Assembly (NCBI RefSeq): GCF_004684245.1
Contig: NZ_CP038452.1
Span: 916,796 to 980,795, forward strand
DNA length: 64,000 nt
Reading direction: 5' to 3'
Source: Thermus caldilimi
GTDB lineage: Bacteria > Deinococcota > Deinococci > Deinococcales > Thermaceae
Part shown: piece after piece, positions 47,718 to 55,480 of the stretch
Numbering within the stretch: the first letter of the stretch is position 1
How the letters are laid out: each line of letters begins with the position of its first letter
Made by a program: the position numbers and the translations under genes
Notes under the pieces: generated by a model
The model's database searches: none
The model's input: only the letters and a program-made list of their open reading frames with translations
Told to the model about the DNA's origin: nothing

Positions 47718-48123
47718 GGTTCCTCATTCCATAGAGGTCCCCGCCCATAAGGGCAAGGACCGCCTTGTCCTTTCGCTTTACCTTTCTCCTCAAACAGAGG
47801 AACTATCCCCTCCCCTCTTGTACCACCTGGCTCTCACCGCTCAAGCCGTAAGCCTCCTTCAGCCCGAAGTCTGGGAAATCCCCGTGTACGGGGATACCTT
47901 CACCCCAGATGCCTACCTCCTCTTCCCTTGGGGGCCAGCCTGGCTCGAAGTGGACACAGGCCATTACGCCCAGGAAGTGGTGAAACAAAAGCTTCGCGCC
48001 TTCACGAAGAAAAACCCCCTTTACTGGGCTTCCCCTAACCAGGCTCGCTTGAAGTGGGTACAGAACCTTGCGCATAAGCTGAAAACGCCTCTAACCCCTC
48101 TTTGGCTACCTCCTCTGGAATGA
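47650..48123 (+). CDS. PD-(D/E)XK-like protein, possibly replication-relaxation type
   Basis: The preferred ATG gives about 157 residues (MSSSFPVLTPGLAKKLRLPL). The C-terminal part has PDAYLLFPWGPAWLEVDTGH, then a helix KQKLRAF and YWASPNQARLKWV. This D-x...E-x-D pattern resembles the nuclease-like domain of Replic_Relax proteins, which act in plasmid replication or mobilisation. It overlaps the VirB10 half by about 68 bp and a convergent gene by 89 bp. The assignment is tentative. Confidence 0.5.
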   Translation: MSSSFPVLTPGLAKKLRLPLEGRVPHSIEVPAHKGKDRLVLSLYLSPQTEELSPPLLYHLALTAQAVSLLQPEVWEIPVYGDTFTPDAYLLFPWGPAWLEVDTGHYAQEVVKQKLRAFTKKNPLYWASPNQARLKWVQNLAHKLKTPLTPLWLPPLE

Positions 48124-48610
48124 ACTCCACCTCAGGGTACTCTTTGAGGAACCTTCCGAACCTTCTCTTGGGAGCAGGCAGGAACCAAAAGGTTCCCGCT
48201 GTTTGCTTCACGTACCTGGCTATCTTAGTGTAAAGGGCACGGATCCCCGAAGGGGTGTACCCTCCCCACTTGGCAGCCAGGAAGACCTTTTGTTCCGTGG
48301 GGCTCTCCAGGACCATGACTTCTCCTATCCGCCCTTTCAAGCGAAATCCCTTCTCTTCCAGTACCTTGACCAGGGCGTACCGCAAGAGGGCATTCCTGGC
48401 TCCCTCAGGACTAGGTGTATACCGGGTGAAAGCAAAAAACCCTTCCCGCCCCGTGCGATCGAGCACCAATACTCTTCCCCAAAGGAAACGCTCCTCCCTC
48501 AGTCCCGTCACCATCCCCTCGCTCAGCGGTAAGACCCCGAAAAACCTAGCCTGTCCTACAGGATCCCCTTCGTATTCCCGATAGTTCAGCGCGAGAAAAC
48601 GCCTAGCCAC
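48035..48610 (-). CDS. Hypothetical protein
   Basis: This 191-residue protein starts at a GTG after AGGAGGTCTGCG (VARRFLALNYREYEGDPVGQ). The C-terminal half reads VFLAAKWGGYTPSGIRALYT and GTFWFLPAPKRRFGRFL, similar in flavour to the convergent neighbour. It overlaps the TraX gene at its start and the convergent plus-strand gene by 89 bp at its end. No family recognised with confidence. Confidence 0.55.
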   Translation of the reverse strand: MARRFLALNYREYEGDPVGQARFFGVLPLSEGMVTGLREERFLWGRVLVLDRTGREGFFAFTRYTPSPEGARNALLRYALVKVLEEKGFRLKGRIGEVMVLESPTEQKVFLAAKWGGYTPSGIRALYTKIARYVKQTAGTFWFLPAPKRRFGRFLKEYPEVEFIPEEVAKEGLEAFSAYAQGSVPTSSEPG

Positions 48611-49185
48611 CGCAGACCTCCTAAAAACCACAGGTGTCCCGCATAGAAAGCGTAGAAAAACCACCAGGGCGCCCTTCTGCCTTCCATACGCTCCCGCAAG
48701 AGGAAAGCCCACAGGGGTACAGATAGACCCGTCAAAACCATCCCGTAAAGCGGCCACCCCATGAGCAGGGCGCTTCCTCCGTGGGCCACCGCTGCCCAGC
48801 CCCATCTCCCTTGGGACAGCAGGTAAGCCGCTATCCCCGTCAGGGGATACTCGGTCAGAAGGCCCATGATCCCTCCCAGCCAAGGACTCTTCCGCACCGC
48901 TATCACGCCCGCCAAGAGGGCCACCAAGGCGTTCAGGGGCCACAAGAGGGGAAAACCGAAGGCCAGCGCATACCCCGGCTGGGCTAGAAGCCCGAACACC
49001 CCTAGCCGCCAGAGGTACTTCCCCGTGGGCACCCCGTGGGAGAGGTTGCCCACCAGGAGAACGAGAAACCCACCGAACACCAGCCTCCCCGGCAGCCTGC
49101 CCCATCCGGAGGGGTCCACCTGGTAGGCCAGGTGGTCCACCACCATGAGGCCCACCAGGACCCACTTCGCCCCCTCGAGGCTCAC
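48586..49185 (-). CDS. traX: TraX-family membrane protein
   Basis: This 199-residue protein starts at a GTG overlapping the previous stop. The first helix reads KWVLVGLMVVDHLAYQV, the TraX signature (K...LM..DH). About seven further hydrophobic segments follow. TraX homologues acetylate F-pilin or belong to acyltransferase-like membrane proteins. Here it closes the second minus-strand T4SS block. Confidence 0.75.
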   Translation of the reverse strand: MSLEGAKWVLVGLMVVDHLAYQVDPSGWGRLPGRLVFGGFLVLLVGNLSHGVPTGKYLWRLGVFGLLAQPGYALAFGFPLLWPLNALVALLAGVIAVRKSPWLGGIMGLLTEYPLTGIAAYLLSQGRWGWAAVAHGGSALLMGWPLYGMVLTGLSVPLWAFLLRERMEGRRAPWWFFYAFYAGHLWFLGGLRWLGVFSR

Positions 49186-49583
49186 CGGACAACAACGGAA
49201 AAGTACCCTCGCAACACCGCTACCACTTCCGGGCTTTCCACAATCAGCCACACCACCCTCCCGCGCTCCATCTTCCTAGCCAGAAAAAACCGCCCGTCAG
49301 CCAGAATGAACATCCCGCTGAAAGGCGTCCCTCCTAACCTCACCACCCTCGCCCCTTGTGCCCATTTGGGAGGAGCTTCCGTCCCTAACACCAAGGTCAC
49401 CTTTTTGGTCCGCAAAGCTTCTCCGACCTGTTCGGGAGGAAGTCCTACCACAAAAGCCTCTCTCACCCGGTTCACCACAAACCAGTACGCTTGGTCTTCG
49501 TCCACTTCCCTCACTTGAGGTATACCCTGAGCTACCGCTAATCCCAACCAGATTGCTATCCAGAACAACACAAAAGCCCTCAC
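49182..49583 (-). CDS. Small exported protein
   Basis: This 133-residue protein has a signal peptide (MRAFVLFWIAIWLGLAVAQG). The mature part is alpha/beta (DQAYWFVVNRVREAFVVGLP; GMFILADGRFFLARKMERGR). Its start overlaps the upstream gene and its stop overlaps traX. It is probably a periplasmic T4SS accessory; no family recognised. Confidence 0.6.
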   Translation of the reverse strand: MRAFVLFWIAIWLGLAVAQGIPQVREVDEDQAYWFVVNRVREAFVVGLPPEQVGEALRTKKVTLVLGTEAPPKWAQGARVVRLGGTPFSGMFILADGRFFLARKMERGRVVWLIVESPEVVAVLRGYFSVVVR

Positions 49584-50340
49584 CGCACCTCCTCCTCCCG
49601 GCGGGAAGCGTCCGCCACATACCGGGTGGCCAGGTTCACCACCAGGGCCACCTTGCTGGACACCGGACCGTCAAAGGTCAGCCAGAGCCAGCGGTCCGGG
49701 GTGGAGTACCCGGGGGCGAACAGGTAGGGGCGTCCCCCGGACCACACCAGGGGCAGGCCCAGGATCACCCGGGCCAGCTCCGGGCTGTCCCGCTCCCCCC
49801 CACCCCCACCACCTTGAAGAGGTTGGGGTCGTTCAGAACCTTGAGTTTTTCCTTCAGCTTCCGGGCCGTGCCGCTGTCGGTCACCACGTAGGCCCGGGTG
49901 ATCTGCATCCCCCCAGGGGGGCAGGTGTAGATGGGCACCCCCCCGTAGGAGATGTTCTGGCAGGCACCCCCCTTGGCCACGAGGACGAGGTAGTCCAGGA
50001 TGGCCTCCACCCCGGCCCCCGAACCCACGACCATGATGTCCCCCCGGTTGAACCCCTGCAGGACCTCGTTCCAGGAGGCGGGGTAGAGCATCTCGTCCGG
50101 GAAGCCGCACATCTTCAGGGTCAGGCAGAGGACGCACTTGGTGACCTTGTACACCCCCCGGAGGACCAGGCTGGGCTGGCTGAAGTCCAGCTGGGAGAGG
50201 CTTTGGGGGTTGCAGCTCATCACCGCCCCCACCTGCTGGAGGTTGTTGCTGATGCCTCCCCAGTCCAGCCCCGCAAGCCAGTCGAACTGGGCCAGGGCCG
50301 GACTCAGGGCCACCGCTAGCGTCAAAAGGAACCGCCTCAT
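49580..50340 (-). pseudogene. Cysteine-containing exported protein, frameshifted at a C7 run
   Basis: The first frame starts MRRFLLTLAVALSPALAQFD (signal peptide) and runs to VVGVGG with about six cysteines, including KCVLCLTLKMCG. The next frame continues ERDSPELARVILGLPLVWSG to a normal end TRYVADASRREEEVR. Adding one base to the seven-C run at 49795-49801 restores about 253 residues. It is the third of four large exported genes between the two T4SS operons. As written the protein lacks its C-terminal quarter. Confidence 0.7.
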
Positions 50341-50344
50341 CCTT

Positions 50345-52192
50345 TCACCTCCCCAAAAGGGGCCGGTACAGGGCCGAAAGGTCCGGCCCAATCCCCCCCA
50401 GGTCCCCCAGCACCTTGTAGGGGGTGCCCTTGACCCCGGGCACCTCGTACCCCTCGGGCACCGAAACCCAGCGCCAGTGCGTCCTTTCCGCCACAAACGG
50501 CAGGGTGTAGGGGGCCACCCCCAGGGGTTGGGCGGGGCCCTCCAGGGGCGGGGAGGGGTAGGCCAGGGCGCAAGGGGGGCAGTACTCCACCCGGATGTCG
50601 ATGGTGATGGGCACGTGCCAGTACACCACGAGCCGGGACAGCTGGCTCCAGGCCCAGCCCACCCAGTTGCTGGCGTTGATCTGGCTCAGGTCGATGTTGC
50701 GGATGTCCGGGATGTTGGTGGCCTCCAGGAGGTTCATGGCCTGGAAGAAGGCGGTGTACCCGAAGGCCTCGTAGACGGGAAGGGAGGAAGGGGGAAGCCA
50801 CCGCTTGGCCTCCTCGAACTTCCAGAGGCCCGGGGACTCCTTCGTCCCCTTGATGGGCTCGTTCTGGGGCCGGTTGCCCATCAGCTGGGCCACGTCGTTT
50901 CCCACCTTCACCGCCCAGTCCACCTTCATCAGGGCGTTGGCGGCGCAGTCCGCCACCTGGTCCAGGCTCCCCGTGCATTCCTTCAGGACCGGTATCCCCT
51001 GGGTCAGGGCGCGCAGGGGGCTTTCCACCAGGCGCACCAGGCCCTGCTTCAGGGTGTCCGCCAGCCCCGGGATGCCGTAGAAGGCCCGGGAGTTGTACAG
51101 GGTCCTCGCCGAGCGGTAGAAGTGCACATGGTAGTAGACCTTCTCCACCTCGCTCCCCGCCTTGTCGATGAGCCCCTTGTAGGTGTTCCACATGCCCTCC
51201 AGGGTGTTCCAGAGGGCCTGGGGGTCCCGGGGCACCAGCTCCGTGTACACCGGGGCCACCACCGCCCCCCCGTTCAGGAGGTGCCCCTGCCAGGGCACGG
51301 GGAGGTACACCTTGGGGGCTCCCAGGTTCTGGAAGCTGTTCAGGCCCAGGGAGGAGAGGAAGCTGGCGGGGTCATTGGGCCTGGGTTTCAGGAGGATCTC
51401 CGCCACCTCCCGGAGGTACTCGGGGTAGTACTTCTGCCAGGCGTGCTCCATGGCCGCCCTCACCCGGGCGTCGGCGGCGTCCCAGTTGAACCAGAGGGGC
51501 CTCGAGGGGTAGCCGGGGGTGCGGAAGACCTCCCACCCCTGGATCACCACCTTGAACCCGGGGATGTACATGACGGGCAGGATTTCCAGGCCCAGGCCGT
51601 CGCAGAAGTCCTCCTTGGGGATCTGGGGGACGGGCAGGTACCTGTCCAGGCTGTGGAGCCCCGCGGAGGCCATCTTTCCCGGGTCAAAGGGGGTGAGCTT
51701 GCCCAGCATGGCGGTGTCCAGGCTCTCGGAGGGGATGTTCAGCTTTACCTCCGGCAAGGGGGGGTTCAGGTCCGGCCCCCTCAGCCCGAACCCGCAGTAG
51801 GCCAGGTAGAAGGCGGGGTTGTTCAGCTGGGTGATGACCCGCCAGTAGTACCGCTCCTCGAACCGCTGCCAGGCCTTCCGCAGGTCCCGGGCCACCTCCC
51901 GGGTGGCCTCCAGGCTGGACAGGGGCAGGCGGAACTCGTGGGCCTGGGCCTCCGCCCAGGGGAGCCGGTCCTTGCACTGGTTGGGGTCCTTCTGGGGGTC
52001 GCACGGGCCCTTCTGGTAGTCCCGCCATCGGTCCTTCCTCAGCACCTCCAGGTAGGGCCACCGCCCCTTCAGCACCTGCTCCAAGCGGTAGTCAGGCTGG
52101 GAAAGCAGGTACTTGGTCCAGTCCTCGTACTTGGGCCCCGGGGCCTGGGCCAGGGCCAGGGCGAGAAAGGGTAGCAGAGCCAGCCCGCGCAT
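50345..52192 (-). CDS. Large exported protein with paired cysteines
   Basis: This 615-residue protein has a signal peptide (MRGLALLPFLALALAQAPGP). At least eight cysteines occur, some close together (GPCDPQKDPNQCKD; EYCPPCALAY), which suggests disulfides. Sequence is rich in Trp, Tyr and Pro, and one or two hydrophobic segments may touch the outer membrane. Position and export suggest a role like TraU/TraH/TraN-type proteins of F-like systems, but no motif supports a specific match. Confidence 0.65.
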   Translation of the reverse strand: MRGLALLPFLALALAQAPGPKYEDWTKYLLSQPDYRLEQVLKGRWPYLEVLRKDRWRDYQKGPCDPQKDPNQCKDRLPWAEAQAHEFRLPLSSLEATREVARDLRKAWQRFEERYYWRVITQLNNPAFYLAYCGFGLRGPDLNPPLPEVKLNIPSESLDTAMLGKLTPFDPGKMASAGLHSLDRYLPVPQIPKEDFCDGLGLEILPVMYIPGFKVVIQGWEVFRTPGYPSRPLWFNWDAADARVRAAMEHAWQKYYPEYLREVAEILLKPRPNDPASFLSSLGLNSFQNLGAPKVYLPVPWQGHLLNGGAVVAPVYTELVPRDPQALWNTLEGMWNTYKGLIDKAGSEVEKVYYHVHFYRSARTLYNSRAFYGIPGLADTLKQGLVRLVESPLRALTQGIPVLKECTGSLDQVADCAANALMKVDWAVKVGNDVAQLMGNRPQNEPIKGTKESPGLWKFEEAKRWLPPSSLPVYEAFGYTAFFQAMNLLEATNIPDIRNIDLSQINASNWVGWAWSQLSRLVVYWHVPITIDIRVEYCPPCALAYPSPPLEGPAQPLGVAPYTLPFVAERTHWRWVSVPEGYEVPGVKGTPYKVLGDLGGIGPDLSALYRPLLGR

Positions 52193-52195
52193 CCG

Positions 52196-54082
52196 TCACC
52201 TCCCCTTGATCTGGCACCACTGGGCCAGGGGCTTGTACCACTCCTGTGCCTCGGACCTGCCCGTCTGGGCGTAGGGGTTGCGGTCGGGGAGGAGGCTGCG
52301 GGTGATGTAGGTCACGTAGGGGTCCCCCTCCACCGCCTCGATCTCCTTGCCCTGGGGCATCAGGTACCCCTCGAGGCCCGGTATCCGGTACCGCTTGCCC
52401 TCCGCCGTCACGAAGCCCCCCGGCTCCACCGGGCGGTCGTTGTCCGCGGCCAGGCGCCAGGTGACCTGCCAGCGGGAGAGGTACCAGTACGCCTGCCAGG
52501 AGGTGATTTGAACCGTGGCCTTCCAGGGATAGAGGTCTGCAGTATAGGAGAAGGAGTACGTTTCCATTTCCCCCCAAAACACCTCCCTTACCGTGACCCT
52601 GGCACGACCCCGGTCCTGGTTCTGGCCGTCCCTCACCCCGCACCCATAGACGGTATCCGGGTAGTTGCTGGAAAGGACAGAGCACCCCCTGAACCAAAGG
52701 GTTTCCGGGCCTCGCCCCACGTCCGCCACAAAGGTTCGCCCCTCAGGACTCGAGTACCAATACTGGCTGAACGCACCGGTCCTCCCCACCGTTTGGGTCG
52801 TGTCCAGGCTCCAGGTGGTGGTGGCTTGGGCATACACCTGGGCGTAGCCCCGGTTCCGCCCCTGGGTGTCCGTAGCGGGCTCCACCCGGGTCCAGGCGGT
52901 GGGCGGGGGCGAGGGGAGGATGATCCGCACCTCCTCGGTACCGTTTCCCAGATCGAAGGTGTCGGAGCCGCTCCAGTCCCTCCCGTAGGTCCGGTAGCCC
53001 ACATACCCCACCCCGCCCAAGGCGGTCTCCTTGAACTCCACCCGGGCCTTCAGGTTGGCCTGGGAAATGCACCCGTACAGGTAGGCCCGGGCCTCGGGCA
53101 GGCCCTGCACCGCGGGCACCAGGGCCAGGGTTTGGCCCAGGCAGTCCGGTCCGTCGGGCCAGTCGGGCCGGTCCACCAGGTACCGCCCCGCCATGGCCGC
53201 CCCCTTCTGGCTGGCGTTCTGGGGGGGCCAGATGACGGCCAGGCTGTCCTTCTTGTCCAGGGAGGGCTTGGGCAGGACATGGAAGCGGCTGTCGTTGCGG
53301 TACGTGGTAGGGCAGTAGCTCTGGGCCGTGCCCTCGGGCACCACAAACCGCACCGGTCCCCCCACCCGGGCCTGGTACTCCTGGGCCAGCTGGAAGGTCC
53401 AGGGGGACACCTCCGGCACGAAGACCCACAGCTCGCTCCCCCGCACCTGCCTCCCGTAGAAGGCCCTCAGCTTCGCCATGGAGTCGATGAGGGTCTTCCG
53501 GGCCAGGTCCCGGTCCTGGGGGCCGATCCCGGCGAAGATGCTCCCCCCGGAAGGGGGCCGGTAGCCCTCCATCCCCGGGTAGCGGTAGCGCTCGGGGCTT
53601 CCCCCTGGGGGCCTGGCGGTGAGCCACCCGCCCGTTTCCACGGGCACGGGGTTGTCCGGGCTGGGCTGCCAGGTCTTGGTGCCCTGGGGGGGCCAGACCG
53701 CGTACTCCACCCGGTAGCGGTAGGGCTGGCTGTTGTAGTACTCCGTGGTCACGCCCGCCTTACCCCTGAGCCGGTTCTGGCTGTCGTAGAGGTGGTAGAC
53801 CTGCCCGCTCGGGTAGCTCCCCGGAACGAACCCCTGAAGGGCGAAGGTGTCGCAGCCTCCCACGCAAAGGTAAAGCCTGCCGTTCCAGCCCAGGGACTGG
53901 TAGACCGTCCCCTGGGTGGGGTTGGTCCCGCTTTCCAGGTAAAACTCCACCCGCACCCGGTAGCCCTCCTGGGCGTTGCCCTCCAGGTAGCCCCGCACCT
54001 CCGTGGTGGGCCTGGGGCCGTCCAGGAGCCCCACCTGGGCCAGGGCCAGGCCAAGAAAAAGGAGAACCGCTGACCCCCGCAT
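52196..54082 (-). CDS. Large exported beta-rich protein
   Basis: This protein of about 628 residues starts MRGSAVLLFLGLALAQVGLL (signal peptide). It is beta-rich with many Tyr, Gly and Trp, and two segments, residues 20-190 and 440-610, share a repeated pattern (YRYRVEYAVWPPQGTKTW; YWYLSRWQVTWRLAADN; both followed by GG-W/F-xTA and R-YR-PGMEGY/PGLEGY). This looks like an internal duplication. About nine cysteines are present. It could form part of an outer-membrane pore or adhesin of the transfer system. Confidence 0.65.
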   Translation of the reverse strand: MRGSAVLLFLGLALAQVGLLDGPRPTTEVRGYLEGNAQEGYRVRVEFYLESGTNPTQGTVYQSLGWNGRLYLCVGGCDTFALQGFVPGSYPSGQVYHLYDSQNRLRGKAGVTTEYYNSQPYRYRVEYAVWPPQGTKTWQPSPDNPVPVETGGWLTARPPGGSPERYRYPGMEGYRPPSGGSIFAGIGPQDRDLARKTLIDSMAKLRAFYGRQVRGSELWVFVPEVSPWTFQLAQEYQARVGGPVRFVVPEGTAQSYCPTTYRNDSRFHVLPKPSLDKKDSLAVIWPPQNASQKGAAMAGRYLVDRPDWPDGPDCLGQTLALVPAVQGLPEARAYLYGCISQANLKARVEFKETALGGVGYVGYRTYGRDWSGSDTFDLGNGTEEVRIILPSPPPTAWTRVEPATDTQGRNRGYAQVYAQATTTWSLDTTQTVGRTGAFSQYWYSSPEGRTFVADVGRGPETLWFRGCSVLSSNYPDTVYGCGVRDGQNQDRGRARVTVREVFWGEMETYSFSYTADLYPWKATVQITSWQAYWYLSRWQVTWRLAADNDRPVEPGGFVTAEGKRYRIPGLEGYLMPQGKEIEAVEGDPYVTYITRSLLPDRNPYAQTGRSEAQEWYKPLAQWCQIKGR

Positions 54083-54083
54083 C

Positions 54084-54218
54084 ACCGCTTCCCCCATCCG
54101 TGAAGAGCAGGCGGACGAACCCAAAGCTCACCAGAATCAACCCTGTCCAGAACCAATGACCGCCCAGGGGCAGAAACCCTGCCCCCACAAAAACCTCGGG
54201 AAACCTCCATACCATCAT
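54084..54218 (-). CDS. Possible 40-residue membrane peptide
   Basis: The frame MMVWRFPEVFVGAGFLPLGG continues with one transmembrane helix (WTGLILVSFGFVRLLF) and overlaps the previous stop by ATGATG. It has no stop before it enters the next gene in another frame. One extra base in the GGGGG run would give a stop nearby. It is plausible as a small gene but the end is uncertain. Confidence 0.35.
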
Positions 54219-55441
54219 GGGTACTGCCTCCCTCTCTGGAACATGGGGTCAATCATCAGGAGGGTCTTCAGGGTGGGCACGATGCCCGTGGGGGTTTCCA
54301 CCACGGCCAGGCACCGCCTGCCCTCCTGGGTGTCCTTGTAGAGCCGGCAGGACTGGAGGACCTGGTTCCTCTCCTCCTCGGGCACCCCGGGGTAGTCCCG
54401 GTCCGAGGGGTCGTAGTACTTGCGGGGGATGAGCCGGTCCAGGAGGAGGTAGTCGTGCCGCCACCCCTTCACCATGAGGAAGGTCTTGATCTCCACCTTG
54501 GGGCCGATGTCCGCCCCCCGGCTGTTCTGCCCGCCGAAGCAGAAGGTGATGAACCCCCCGCAGAGCCTGCCCGTGTAGAGGAGGCCGCTGAGGATGCTGG
54601 GCACGTCCGTGAGGATCTTGATCTCCCCCGCGGGGTCCGCCCGCTGGCAAATGCCCAGCCAGTTGCAGTCGTAGAAGTACCCCTGGGCCGCCCTGGCCAG
54701 GGCGCTCCGCACCGGGTCGTTGAGCTCCTTGGCGTAGGCGTAGGCCCGCATGCTGGCGGTGGCCCGCTTGTGGTCCTCCTGGATGCGGTCGGCCAGGGCC
54801 TGCAAGACGGCATCGTAGCTGGTGCCCGCCCTCTGCTCCCAAGAGATGTAGGCGTAGGCGGTCCGCGTGGCGCTCACCACCTGGCTCTTCACCTGCCAGT
54901 AGCGGGTGTTGGGCACCTCCTGGCAGTAGCTGGGAGCGGTGTAGGAGGGGGAAACCTGGTAGTACTGGTAGTAGGTAACGGTTTGCCAACTGCTCCCGTT
55001 CCACTGCTGGGTGGTGCACTTGAAGTTCGCCCACTGCTCCCGCCAGTAGACCAGGGCCTCGGCCCGGAAGGTGTGCTGGCCGTTGTCCCGGTCGTCCAGT
55101 TCACGGGTGCTGGTGTTTACCGAAGGACACCCTTGCACCCACTGGCCTCCGTTCGGCCCCTTGAGGGGAGGGTCGTACCCGGGGGTGCCCCAGGCCACGT
55201 CCCTGACCGCCAACTGCCCCCCGGACCAGGACACCCGCACCCAGGCGGTGGCCGAGGGGCTCGTGGTGCCGGCGGTAACGGTGAAGCTTCCCGTCCGGGT
55301 CAGGGCGTTGGGGGTAACGGCGAGGCTCAGCTGGGGCATGTACAGGGGAAGCTCCTTGTAGTCGGGGGGCGTCATCTGCACCTGGCAGGTCTGGGCCAGG
55401 GTCAGGGAAAAGAGAAAGGCTCCCAAGGCTAGGCTTCGCAT
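54215..55441 (-). CDS. Large exported protein with ten cysteines
   Basis: This protein of about 408 residues starts MRSLALGAFLFSLTLAQTCQ (signal peptide). The N-terminal 170 residues form a beta-rich, Ser/Thr-rich domain. The C-terminal half is helical with CNWLGICQR and LCGGFITFCFGG. Ten cysteines favour disulfides. It heads the operon of exported proteins, with TATAAT and a CCGTAG/CTACGG palindrome directly upstream. Confidence 0.65.
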   Translation of the reverse strand: MRSLALGAFLFSLTLAQTCQVQMTPPDYKELPLYMPQLSLAVTPNALTRTGSFTVTAGTTSPSATAWVRVSWSGGQLAVRDVAWGTPGYDPPLKGPNGGQWVQGCPSVNTSTRELDDRDNGQHTFRAEALVYWREQWANFKCTTQQWNGSSWQTVTYYQYYQVSPSYTAPSYCQEVPNTRYWQVKSQVVSATRTAYAYISWEQRAGTSYDAVLQALADRIQEDHKRATASMRAYAYAKELNDPVRSALARAAQGYFYDCNWLGICQRADPAGEIKILTDVPSILSGLLYTGRLCGGFITFCFGGQNSRGADIGPKVEIKTFLMVKGWRHDYLLLDRLIPRKYYDPSDRDYPGVPEEERNQVLQSCRLYKDTQEGRRCLAVVETPTGIVPTLKTLLMIDPMFQRGRQYP

Positions 55442-55457
55442 ACCCACCTCAGGAGCT

Positions 55458-55480
55458 ATTATACCGTAGTCAATCTACGG
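55458..55480 (-). promoter_or_regulatory. TATAAT promoter with CCGTAG-N5-CTACGG palindrome
   Basis: On the minus strand a perfect inverted repeat (55464-55480) abuts a consensus TATAAT (55458-55463), 16 bases before the ATG. No -35 box fits, so an activator binding the palindrome is likely. The palindrome overlaps the stop codon of the upstream lipoprotein gene. A CTACGG-TATAAT arrangement recurs near 59453. Confidence 0.55.

Noticed and set aside
50138-52174. Very long plus-strand frame opposite the exported-protein genes (about 678 codons)
   Set aside because: It is the antisense shadow of a well-supported minus-strand gene with signal peptide. Its composition is Pro/Gly/Val/His-rich and it has no ribosome binding site.
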